From Thermoanaerobaculia bacterium (lineage in GTDB: Bacteria; Acidobacteriota; Thermoanaerobaculia; Gp7-AA8): 64,000 nt of DNA. Each line of letters begins with the position of its first letter. Position 1 is the first letter of the stretch. The translations under genes and the position numbers were made by a program. The stretch covers positions 25,534 to 89,533 of the forward strand of contig JADGNY010000009.1 of the NCBI GenBank assembly GCA_017883235.1, given 5' to 3'. The notes under the pieces are model-generated. The model had not been told where the DNA came from. It did not search any database and saw nothing but the letters and a program-made list of their open reading frames with translations. Below are positions 45,360 through 53,634 of this stretch, piece after piece.

Positions 45360-46076
45360 GTGCCGTCCGGGACTGGCATCGCTGACTTCAACGCTTCCGC
45401 TGAGCGGGTAGCTCCTGAACTAGCGCAGTACCGGCACGCCGTCGTGACGGTCCCGGGCATGGCAACAACCGGAGCATGGCAAAAAGCGATAAACACAGCG
45501 CTTTCTGACGCCGTCGTGCGACACGAGCCAGTAGACTACACGTTCGCGACTCTCGGGGTAGTCTGGCCGATGACAGCGCGGACTATCGCGGAAGTGATCG
45601 ACAAGATTGTCGCTGCCGTGGAGAGCCATCGCGGCCATTGCCCTGGTCCTCCTTCGGTCATCGCACACAGCTTCGGCAGCCTTTCGTTCGGCAGAGCACT
45701 CCAAAAGCGCCCAGCCCTCTCGGTGGGACGATCCATCGTTTTCGGGAGCATCCTTCCGACTAACTACCCTTGGAGTTCTGTCGTGAAGAATGGCCAGGTC
45801 GCTGGATTGCTTAACGAAATCGGCGGAGCAGATCCGTGGCCAGTTATGCCGTTCCGTTGGTTGATTGCTGGATCGGGTTCAGCCGGACGGAATGGGTTCA
45901 AGGACCTAGCGACTGGTGCCGTCATTCAGCGAAACAACCCATGGACGGACCATAGCGACTTAGGTACGAGGATGCTTGTGCGCGAGCAATGGTTACCCTA
46001 CATGATGCATGGCACCCCTCCTCCTGGATGCAAAATCATCGGGCCAACGCCGCACCCTACGATCCCGCCCCCATGA
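45360..46076 (+). CDS. Alpha/beta-hydrolase-like protein, third gene of cassette
   Basis: 238 residues from GTG. 'VVTVPGMATTGAWQ' fits the first strand and oxyanion loop of an alpha/beta hydrolase, 'SVIAHSFGSLSFGRAL' the nucleophile elbow (Ser in HSFGS), and 'NPWTDHSDLGT' a late Asp/His region. It follows the second gene by nine bases. A lipase, esterase or effector hydrolase is plausible; there is no signal peptide. The 200 bases after its stop contain nothing I can identify. Confidence 0.6.
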   Translation: MPSGTGIADFNASAERVAPELAQYRHAVVTVPGMATTGAWQKAINTALSDAVVRHEPVDYTFATLGVVWPMTARTIAEVIDKIVAAVESHRGHCPGPPSVIAHSFGSLSFGRALQKRPALSVGRSIVFGSILPTNYPWSSVVKNGQVAGLLNEIGGADPWPVMPFRWLIAGSGSAGRNGFKDLATGAVIQRNNPWTDHSDLGTRMLVREQWLPYMMHGTPPPGCKIIGPTPHPTIPPP

Positions 46077-46279
46077 CCGTAACCGCCGCCCTCCTCGCCA
46101 GCCTGGACACGATCACCGCCGAGACGACAACGATGGCTCTCCGCGCTCGAGGATGCCGAAATGAAAACACCAGACCGCCGCGAAAGCGGCGCGGCGCATG
46201 TTGGATACGCGGACGCGCGCAGGAGCTACCGCTACTTCTTCCTTCGCCCGCGTCCCTGCCGCTGCCGCCGCTTTCACCT

Positions 46280-46957
46280 TCAGAACGGCTCCCAGCGCGG
46301 CTCTTGCTGCGGGGGTAGCTCTGACTCCGACGCCCGATCGATCGTCTTCCCGGTCAGTTCTTTATACGTCAGGCGCTTGCCGGTAACCTGCCCCATCGCG
46401 GTTACGAACCGGTCGCCGTCGTTCATGTCGCGGCCGTTGTTGTATCTGAAAGCCTCTTCGTCGATGTAGCGGAACAGATGGAACCGGCTCGACCGCGATG
46501 TAGGTGCCGTCCAGCGCACGCGTGAGCAGGCTCCAGAAGTTCTCCATGGTGTTGGTGTGGACGTTGCCGTTTACGTACTCAACGGCGTGATTGATGACCG
46601 CGTGCTGGTAGTCGGCATCGAGGCCGGTGTAGGAGTGAAGTTCATCGCTGAAGATTGCCGCGCCAGCTTCGACATGCTCGCGGATCTTGCTCTGAAGTTC
46701 CTTCCGTCCGCGACTCTCGACATGCGCCGCGCGAACCTTCCTGCCGCGCTCCACCATGCCGAAAACGATCTCTTTGTCGGTGCCGCCGGTACCGTGAATC
46801 TTCGCGCGACGCTTCGCCGCATGCATGTTGCGAGACTTGCCGCCGATGAACGTCTCGTCTACTTCGATGGTGCCGCCGAGCTTCTCACCGTTCTCCTGCA
46901 ACGCGAGACGAAGACTCTGCAACATGAACCACCCCGTTTTTTGCGTGAACCCCTAGC
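46280..46957 (-). mobile_element. IS1595-family transposase remnant (ISXO2-like domain)
   Basis: Reading on the minus strand, 'GFTQKTGWFMLQSLRLALQ' leads into 'EVDETFIGGKSRN', 'FSDELHSYTGLD' and 'HTNTMENFWSLLTR', the ISXO2 catalytic core. A single additional G near 46485 shifts the end into 'FHLFRYIDEEAFRYNN'. The N-terminal zinc-ribbon part is missing: a stop follows immediately upstream, next to a tandem repeat. No terminal inverted repeats found. Inactive. Confidence 0.8.
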
Positions 46958-46979
46958 GCCGGGGTCTACTCGATCCCCT

Positions 46980-47535
46980 CGTTAGGGACTTTGATTCCCT
47001 CGGTAGAGACCCCTGTCCCTCTCGGTAGAGACCCCTGTCCCTCTCGGTAGAGACCCCTGTCCCTCTCGGTAGAGACCCCTGTCCCTCTCGGTAGAGACCC
47101 CGGTCCTCTCGGTAGAGACCCCCGTCCCTGTCGGTAGAGACCCCTGCTCCTCTACGTAGAGACCCTCGCCCCTCTCGGTAGAGACCCTCGCCCCTCTCGG
47201 TAGAGACCCTCGCCCCTCTACGTAGAGACCCCTGCCCCTCTCGGTAGAGACCCTCGCCCCTCTACGTAGAGACCCCTGCCCTCTCGGTAGAGACCCTCGC
47301 CCCTCTACGTAGAGACCCCCGTCCCTCTCGTTAGAGACTTCGAGTCTCTCGTTAGAGACCCCTGCCCCTCTCGTTAGAGACTTCGAGTCTCTCGTTAGAG
47401 ACCCCTGCCCTTCTCGTTAGAGACTTCGAGTCTCTCGATAGAGCCCCCGCCCTTCTCGATAGAGACTTCGAGTCTCTCGTTAGGGCTTTGACTCCCTTGC
47501 CAGAGACCTGGATTTGTTTGCGAGAGACTCAGATC
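46980..47535 (+). repeat. Long tandem array of 20-22 bp palindromic units
   Basis: About 24 to 26 units beginning CGGTAGAGAC, CGTTAGAGAC or CTACGTAGAGAC. One class reads 'CGGTAGAGACCCCTGTCCCT', another 'CGTTAGAGACTTCGAGTCTC' with a GAGAC/GTCTC stem; the two alternate toward the right end. There are no unique spacers, so it is not a CRISPR. It fills the space between the transposase remnant and the M16 peptidase gene. Confidence 0.9.
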
Positions 47536-47638
47536 TTGCCGGTGCGCCGTCCTTTGCGGAGGACAGTCCACGCGCGCCGCAGCGCGCAATCAACCGACAA
47601 CGCGGCGAAGCCGCAGACAACGCGCGCAGCGCCCAGCC

Positions 47639-50600
47639 TCACATCCAGAAATCCCGCGGATACAACTTCACCAGCGTCCCGCCGAACGTCTGCAGGTACC
47701 GGTCGTAGGCGTCGAGCTGCTTGTCCGGTCCGATGACGAAGTAGACACCGTCCGCCGCCGGCTTCCACGATGCGCCGTCGTACCCAGGCAGCACGGCGGA
47801 GTAGACGCGGTCCTTGCGGTCGAAAAGGATGTTGCCGAGGTTCGGGTCCTTGCGGAGTGTGAGGATCGACTGGCGGAACTTGCGCACCTCCTCTGGGGTC
47901 TGGCCGTCCGCGAGATCGGCGGCCATCGCCTCGGCGCGCGACTCGTACGTCTGCGCGCCGCGAAGATCGGCGAAGACCTGGGCGATGGTGTAGTCGGCCA
48001 GCGAGGCATCGCGCGCCCCTCCGTGCAGCTCGCCGACGACGAAGCGGATCGTCTGCGGCAGCTCCGGCGTCCGCTCCGCGTAGTAGCCGACGCGTCCCGC
48101 GCCGATCGAGCCGCGCAGGCCATTGCTGTAGGCCAGGCCCGCGCCGATGGTCTTCAGGAAGATGCCGTGCGCGCCGTAGCCGGCGAAGAGGCGCGAGGCG
48201 AGGAAATCGAGCTGCTTCTCGCGGTCGCCGAAATCGGCGTACGACGGACCGGTCACCGAGGTGATGACCACGCCGCCATTCATGTTCGGCGCGAGCAGAC
48301 CGACGAACGGCGGCGGATCGGTGATCGCGCCGCGCTGGCGCAGCCGCGCCTCGACCAGGTTCTGGCCCTTGATCATCACGCGCGATACCGGCGCCGGATC
48401 GAGTCCGCCGATCAGGCCCGCGATCGGCGGGGCGAGCGAAGCCTGCGTCGCAGACGAGCCGGCGATGAACATCCGGGCGTTGCCGGCATGCAGGATGTGT
48501 TTCCGCACGAGATCGAGGCGCGCCAGCACCTCGGCCGGCGGCGTGGCCAGGTCGTCGCGCATGTCGGTGACGAGCTGCGCCCAGTCGGCGGCGAGGCTCG
48601 CGTCGGGGATCTCGACCAGCGTCAGATCGAGATCGCGCAGCGCGTCGGACGCGATCGGTTTCGCACCCGGTGAGAGCTGGGCGAAGGCAGCCGCGTAGGT
48701 TTGCAGGCTCTCGGGCGCCGTCCCTTTGCCGTTCACCGTCGCCGCGATGAAGGCCTTGAGATCGGCGCGCGACGCCGATTTCGCCGCGGGGATGATCGAC
48801 GAAAGATACGTGGCGATGGCGTCGTGGTCCGCGGCAGGTGCCTCCTTCAGCATCCAGCGCAGCCGCAGAGCGTTGTGCGAGCGGGTGAGGGACGAGTTGG
48901 TGGCCATCAGCAGCGCGCTGTCCTGCCTCCGCCACGCCTCCGCCGGATTGTTTACCCACTGCTCCTCGGCACCTTGCATGGTGTTGCGCAACTGGCTGAG
49001 CGACTGATCGACGGCGTCGCGGATGCGCGCGAGATTTTCCACGCGCCAGTCGGGATGCTCGAGCACGAGCCGCATCCACTCGATGGCCCGTTTCGATTCC
49101 GCCAGATCGTTGCCCGCTCCTCGGATCACCAGTTCCGCGCGGCCGGTGCGCGTGTTCGTGCTGTAGCTGGCGTTGAGCGAAAGGATCTCGTTGCGCAGCC
49201 GTTCCGTCATCTCGTCAAACGACACCGGCTTGCCGTTGTCGATCACACCGACGCGGGTCAGGAGGTTCGGCAGGAGTGCCAGATAGCGATAGTCGTCCGG
49301 CGGCAACGTGTCGAGGCGCAGGGCGATGCCGGTGGTGGCGCTGGTCATGTTTTCGAACGTCGAGGCCACCATCGGCACGTCGTGGGCGAGCTTCGTGATT
49401 GCGAACGTCAGCCCGTCGTCGATCGTCATCGGCGGCGCGTCGACAAACTTCGGCGGAGCGACCGCTTTCGCCGCGGTGTCGATGCGCGCCGTCTCGGCGT
49501 CGTAGTCGGCGCGGTAACGTTTGATCGCTTCCTGCGGATCCGTCACACCGTACTGATTGGCCAGCCGCAGTGCCTCGGCGTTGGCGCGCGCGGCGCGCTC
49601 GGAGTCATTGCGCGCGATCAGCTCCGGGCTCGGCTTCGCCGCGACGGCATAGGGTTCGACGCCGGTGATCTGCCACTTTGCCAACGCATCGCGCCAGAAG
49701 TTCTTCTTCGAGGCGATCAGCTCGTTCACATGCGCGAGCTGCGGTTTCATCGTCAGCGACTTCCGGAACGTGCCGGTTTTCTCCAGCGCCAGCAACTGAT
49801 CCAGCCAGGCGGAGCCGGTGTTGCGGAAGCCGAAGAGCGGCGGCGAGTTGACGAACTTGGAGAGATCGCGATGCTGCTCCACGACGCGGCCTGCGATCCG
49901 TTTGTTGAATTCGTCGAGCTCCGGCGAGCCGTCCGGCAGCGCGGCGATGCGCGCGATCTCCGCGGTGACGACGCCGCGCACCTCGGCCAGCCGTTCCCCG
50001 GTCAGATTCGTGGCGGTGACGTCGCCGAAGAAGATCGACACCGGATGCCCTTCATCCGCGCTCACGCGGTTGCTGACCGACTTCGCGCCGATGTCGATCG
50101 TCCGCGTCTTGCTGTCGACGAACTTCTTGTAGAGGTTCGAGGTGGCGTCGCTGGCGATGTTGTCGAAGAAGAGATTCAGCAGCAGCTCGTTGCCGGCGTC
50201 GAGATCCATCCGCGTGGCCGGCCACGTCAGAATGACGGGACTCGGCTGCTGCGGATTGCGGTTCGGATAGTCGGCGAAGGCGATCGTGCCGGCCGGCGAA
50301 GCCGCCGGCTTTGGCTGATCCTCCATGCGCTTCGCCCGCCGCACTGCTCCGCTTTCCTGCAGGCGATTGAGGATGGCATCGATGCGCGTGAGCGCCTCGG
50401 CGACAGGAACGTCCGGCGGCAGGGCCACGATCGCTCCCATGTTGCCGAGGAAGTAGTTCGCGTCGTGGAAGCCGCGGATGTCCGACGGCTGCATCGTGCG
50501 GATCCCGGATGGCTCGCCTCCGGCGTTGTATGACAACGGATGATTCTTCCCGTAGACGAGCTGGCCGGACGTTCGGAAGAGCTGGCGGAACGGACTCGAT

Positions 50601-51172
50601 GAGGAGCTCGTCATCTCGTTGTAGACGGAGCCTTTCTCTTCGAGCCGGAGCGTGTGGTCGGCGTTCTCGGTCACCCCGAAGTTGCGCACCTCGCGGCGGA
50701 TCTCTTCGTCGGTGTAGTCCGGATTCAGCAGCGCGTTGAGCTGCGCGTCGAGCAGCTTGAAGAAGACCTCCGGACCCGCCGAGGTGTTGAAAACGTAGTT
50801 CGTCCGCCACTGGCCGGTGTATGCGCTCGACTGCGAGAGCCACATCGTGTCCAGTCCCGCGAACGCCCGCCCCGTCGTCCCCTTCCCGACGAGGAGATGT
50901 TCCTGCGTGTGCGGCTCGCCCTGATCGGAAACGGGAAACGAATTCACCCACGTATGCGCCTGCGGCACCGATTCGATCCGCAGCAGATCGAGCGTGAACC
51001 CGCTCCGTCGATGCATGAAGCGCGCGCCGACAGGCTTGTCGGCATCGTTGAGGTAGACGGAAGTGACGGTGAAGCCGTCGACGTCCTGCTCCTTGGTGAG
51101 TTTGGCGAGATCGATGGCGGCGAAGGCGGATATGGGTAGGAGCAGAGCGAAGATCGCAATCAGGACGCGCAT
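47639..51172 (-). CDS. Secreted M16 family metallopeptidase (presequence-protease-like)
   Basis: 1177 residues. Signal peptide 'MRVLIAIFALLLPISAFA', then the inverted zinc motif His88-x-x-Glu91-His92 in 'GEPHTQEHLLVG' and the downstream acid in 'SVYNEMTSS'. The length suits the single-chain M16C type with four homologous domains. It probably degrades peptides in the periplasm or outside the cell. A TACAAT lies eight bases upstream of the ATG. Monocistronic; no frame breaks. The 3' end borders the tandem repeat array. Confidence 0.88.
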   Translation of the reverse strand: MRVLIAIFALLLPISAFAAIDLAKLTKEQDVDGFTVTSVYLNDADKPVGARFMHRRSGFTLDLLRIESVPQAHTWVNSFPVSDQGEPHTQEHLLVGKGTTGRAFAGLDTMWLSQSSAYTGQWRTNYVFNTSAGPEVFFKLLDAQLNALLNPDYTDEEIRREVRNFGVTENADHTLRLEEKGSVYNEMTSSSSSPFRQLFRTSGQLVYGKNHPLSYNAGGEPSGIRTMQPSDIRGFHDANYFLGNMGAIVALPPDVPVAEALTRIDAILNRLQESGAVRRAKRMEDQPKPAASPAGTIAFADYPNRNPQQPSPVILTWPATRMDLDAGNELLLNLFFDNIASDATSNLYKKFVDSKTRTIDIGAKSVSNRVSADEGHPVSIFFGDVTATNLTGERLAEVRGVVTAEIARIAALPDGSPELDEFNKRIAGRVVEQHRDLSKFVNSPPLFGFRNTGSAWLDQLLALEKTGTFRKSLTMKPQLAHVNELIASKKNFWRDALAKWQITGVEPYAVAAKPSPELIARNDSERAARANAEALRLANQYGVTDPQEAIKRYRADYDAETARIDTAAKAVAPPKFVDAPPMTIDDGLTFAITKLAHDVPMVASTFENMTSATTGIALRLDTLPPDDYRYLALLPNLLTRVGVIDNGKPVSFDEMTERLRNEILSLNASYSTNTRTGRAELVIRGAGNDLAESKRAIEWMRLVLEHPDWRVENLARIRDAVDQSLSQLRNTMQGAEEQWVNNPAEAWRRQDSALLMATNSSLTRSHNALRLRWMLKEAPAADHDAIATYLSSIIPAAKSASRADLKAFIAATVNGKGTAPESLQTYAAAFAQLSPGAKPIASDALRDLDLTLVEIPDASLAADWAQLVTDMRDDLATPPAEVLARLDLVRKHILHAGNARMFIAGSSATQASLAPPIAGLIGGLDPAPVSRVMIKGQNLVEARLRQRGAITDPPPFVGLLAPNMNGGVVITSVTGPSYADFGDREKQLDFLASRLFAGYGAHGIFLKTIGAGLAYSNGLRGSIGAGRVGYYAERTPELPQTIRFVVGELHGGARDASLADYTIAQVFADLRGAQTYESRAEAMAADLADGQTPEEVRKFRQSILTLRKDPNLGNILFDRKDRVYSAVLPGYDGASWKPAADGVYFVIGPDKQLDAYDRYLQTFGGTLVKLYPRDFWM

Positions 51173-51180
51173 GGCGGGGC

Positions 51181-51186
51181 ATTGTA
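51181..51186 (-). promoter_or_regulatory. Candidate -10 element (TACAAT) for leaderless start
   Basis: On the minus strand: TACAAT, eight bases, ATG of the M16 gene. Confidence 0.45.
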
Positions 51187-51256
51187 TTCACCACGGAGGC
51201 GCAGCGCGGTGAAGCCGCAACCAAACGTGGATGCCGGCGAGGGCGCCGCAAGTACC

Positions 51257-51284
51257 GCCCCCTCATCCGGCTTCGCCACCTTCT
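51257..51284 (+). repeat. Left part of hairpin repeat interrupted by the intron
   Basis: 'CCCCTCATCCGGCTTCGCCA' plus CCTTCT equals the reverse complement of the right half of the intact repeat at 53496-53556. The rest of this copy resumes at 53345 with the AGCTGAAAAGCGCT hairpin and continues to about 53389. Confidence 0.85.
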
Positions 51285-51924
51285 GTGCGCCAGGGCAAGT
51301 CTGGGAAAGGAGAAAACGACGATGAAGTAGATCGAAGAGGAAACCTTTCGAAGAAGACCCGACGGGTGAGAGACCCGTACGGCAAAGGCTAGCCAACCAG
51401 CCGGAAGCGAGTCTTGCGCTGTGGATCCGGGAAAGCCGGGACGGCGAAGCGTAGACAGCGAATGAGCAGGCCGTGTGATTGAGCCCCGAAATCGGAAATG
51501 GCAGGAGCCGACGCTGTAGAAGGAGCGGAAGGCAGAACGGAAGTGCCGTCAGAGGCGAGGCACGGAAGTCCGCCGGGGTCGAGTGAGCAGGGCATGCGAA
51601 TAGGGGTCTTCCCAGAAACCTGGGAAGCCTGCTGATCCCCCACCGAAAGAAGCGGAAGAAGGGCAGAACCGCAACAAGAAAAGAGCCCAGGCCTGGACGC
51701 GGAACGCACGAGCCGCCAGAGGAGGCCGCGAAAGAGCCGGCGAACACGAACAACAGGCGTGCGAACGGTGGTACGAGCCAAACGAAGGAAACGAAGTGCG
51801 GCCGGACAGACAGCAGGTGACAGAGCATCTCGGGAGTACCGGTGAGAGCGGGGAACCGAACCCGGATGGGACCCGAAGGAGGGAAACGAGATGCCGGGAA
51901 AAGACGGAACCGAGGAGGGGAAAG

Positions 51925-53286
51925 ATGACGGAGACACGGGACTCCAGAGCCATCTACACGAGACTGACTCGGATAGCAGAACTGGCAAGAAAGCATCGGG
52001 GAGAAGCACTCAAAACCTTGTCGCATCACATCGACGTGGAGTTCCTGAAGGAAGCGTTTCACAAGACGCGGAAAGACGGAGCCACGGGGATCGACCATCA
52101 AACGGCAGAGGAGTACGGGAAGGATCTGGAGAAGAATCTGGAGTCGCTGAAAGAACGGTTCAAGAGCCGGACGTACTGGGCACCGCCTGTGCGGCGGACC
52201 TACATCCCGAAGGCTGATGGAACCGAGAGACCACTGGGCATCCCGACGTTCGAGGACAAAGTCCTGCAAGTAGGGGTGGCAATGGTGCTGGAAGCGATTT
52301 ACGAAGAGGACTTTCTGGACTGCTCGCACGCCTACCGGCCGAAGCGGTCGGCACACGGGGCCCTCCAGCAACTGCGGGATGGACTCATGGAGATGGGAGG
52401 GGGCTGGGTGTACGAGGTGGACATCAAAGCGTTCTTCGACACGCTCGATCACAAGCACCTTCGGAGCTTTCTTGACCAGCGGGTGAAAGACGGGCCAATC
52501 CGCTGGACCATCGACAAGTGGCTGGCAGCAGGGGTCATGGAGGAAGGAACGGTCCGACGCACGGACAAAGGTACACCGCAAGGAGGGGTGATCTCGCCGC
52601 TGCTGGCGAACCTCTATCTGCATGAAGTGCTGGACACGTGGTTCGAGCGTGACGTGAAGCCGCGGATGAAAGGCCGTGTGCTGCTGGTCCGATACGCGGA
52701 CGACTTCGTGATGGGCTTTGAGCGGGAAGAGGACGCACGCAGGGTGGCCGAGGTCACACCGAAGCGGTTCGCCAAGTACGGGCTGACCGTTCATCCCACC
52801 AAAACACGGCTTCTCTATTTTGGGCGACCAGCAAAGTTCGCGACCACCGAAACTCGGAAAATGCCGGAGCCAGAGACGTTCGATTTTCTGGCGTTCACGC
52901 ACTACTGGGGTCGATCGGAGAAGCAGAACTGGGTCATCAAGCAGAAGACGGCACGGAGTCGTCTTCGGCGAGCGATTGAATCGGTCCGGCAATGGTGCAA
53001 GGAGCACCGTCACTGGGAGCTCAAGGAGCAGTGGAGACGACTGAGTGCCAAGCTCAAGGGCTACTACAACTACTTTGGGCTGAGCGGGAACATCCGCGCG
53101 GTAAGCGCGTACGCCCGCGAAGTCCGAAAGGCGTGGTACGCCGCCTTGTCCCGACGGAGTCAGCGCGGCATGACATGGGAGGACTTCAACCGAATGCTAA
53201 AGAGCTATCCGCTTCCGGCACCGGTTCTGGCTCGCTCGGTCAACCGTCGATCAGCAAATCCGTACCCGAAGAGCCGGATGCGGTAG
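51925..53286 (+). CDS. ltrA: Group II intron reverse transcriptase/maturase
   Basis: 453 residues from an ATG preceded by GAGGAGGGGAAAG; the track start is 43 codons upstream. RT motifs: 'RPLGIPTFEDKVLQ', 'HAYRPKRSAHGAL', 'DIKAFFDTLDH', 'GTPQGGVISPLLANLYLH' and the catalytic 'VRYADDFVMG'. The maturase/X region follows ('KLKGYYNYFGLSGN'). No HNH endonuclease domain at the end. The protein assists splicing and mobility by reverse transcription. Intact frame, so probably functional. Confidence 0.95.
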   Translation: MTETRDSRAIYTRLTRIAELARKHRGEALKTLSHHIDVEFLKEAFHKTRKDGATGIDHQTAEEYGKDLEKNLESLKERFKSRTYWAPPVRRTYIPKADGTERPLGIPTFEDKVLQVGVAMVLEAIYEEDFLDCSHAYRPKRSAHGALQQLRDGLMEMGGGWVYEVDIKAFFDTLDHKHLRSFLDQRVKDGPIRWTIDKWLAAGVMEEGTVRRTDKGTPQGGVISPLLANLYLHEVLDTWFERDVKPRMKGRVLLVRYADDFVMGFEREEDARRVAEVTPKRFAKYGLTVHPTKTRLLYFGRPAKFATTETRKMPEPETFDFLAFTHYWGRSEKQNWVIKQKTARSRLRRAIESVRQWCKEHRHWELKEQWRRLSAKLKGYYNYFGLSGNIRAVSAYAREVRKAWYAALSRRSQRGMTWEDFNRMLKSYPLPAPVLARSVNRRSANPYPKSRMR

Positions 53287-53344
53287 TCCCGCACGTCCGG
53301 ATCTGTGGGGGGCCGAGGAGGGCAACCTCCTCGGTCTACCCGAT
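53271..53344 (+). ncRNA. Group II intron domains V and VI
   Basis: Domain V: 'GAGCCGGATGCGG' pairs with 'CCGCACGTCCGGATC' and contains the AGC triad. Domain VI: 'GGCCGAGGAGG' pairs with 'CCTCCTCGGTC', leaving an A near the 3' splice site. The maturase stop lies inside domain V. Confidence 0.85.
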
Positions 53345-53495
53345 CCCCCAGCTGAAAAGCGCTGGGGGAGAAGGGCTCTCGAGGGAAGGGCATGCCGAGA
53401 ATGAGAGCGGGAAGACCTCGACGCGAGTTTCCGGAGGCACGTGCGCAGAAACCAAGCAGGGCTACATGGTAAGAGCTCGCGCTTCTTTAACATCG

Positions 53496-53556
53496 AGAGC
53501 CTTCTCCCCCGCGCTTTTCAGCGGGGGAGAAGGTGGCGAAGCCGGATGAGGGGGCC
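53496..53556 (-). repeat. Intact copy of the hairpin repeat targeted by the intron
   Basis: 'CTTCTCCCCCGCGCTTTTCA' followed by GCGGGGGAGAAG is a strong stem-loop, and 'GTGGCGAAGCCGGATGAGGG' follows. It is an inverted, uninterrupted relative of the split copy at 51257-51284 plus 53345-53389. The 106 bases between the two copies contain nothing recognisable. Confidence 0.85.
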
Positions 53557-53620
53557 GTGCTTGCCATGCCCTTGCTTGCATCCACGTAGGCTTGCGCGCG
53601 AAATGACTTTGAGACCCATC

Positions 53621-53626
53621 TACAAT
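53621..53626 (+). promoter_or_regulatory. Candidate -10 element (TACAAT) for leaderless start
   Basis: TACAAT, eight bases, ATG of the Asp-box protein gene. Confidence 0.45.
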
Positions 53627-53634
53627 GTCGCGCC

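Larger units (their letters stand above)
51285..53344 (+). mobile_element. Group II intron
   Basis: About 2060 bases. The 5' end 'GTGCGCCAGGGCAAGTC' matches the bacterial GUGCG consensus; the 3' end is '...CTACCCGAT' with an A seven bases from the end suitable as branch point. An intact copy of the target repeat nearby fixes both boundaries: removal of the intron joins 'CACCTTCT' to 'CCCCCAGCTGAAAAGC'. About 640 bases of structured, non-coding domain I-III sequence precede the maturase. The intron sits within one arm of a stem-loop, outside any gene. Confidence 0.9.

Noticed and set aside
46980-47535. CRISPR array
   Set aside because: Units of 20-22 bp follow each other without unique spacers, and no cas genes are near.
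48701-50533. 610-aa plus-strand ORF
   Set aside because: Antisense to the M16 peptidase gene; Arg/Gly-rich shadow frame typical of GC-rich DNA.
51160-53013. 617-aa minus-strand ORF
   Set aside because: Antisense to the group II intron and its maturase; low-complexity Ser/Pro/Phe-rich translation without motifs.
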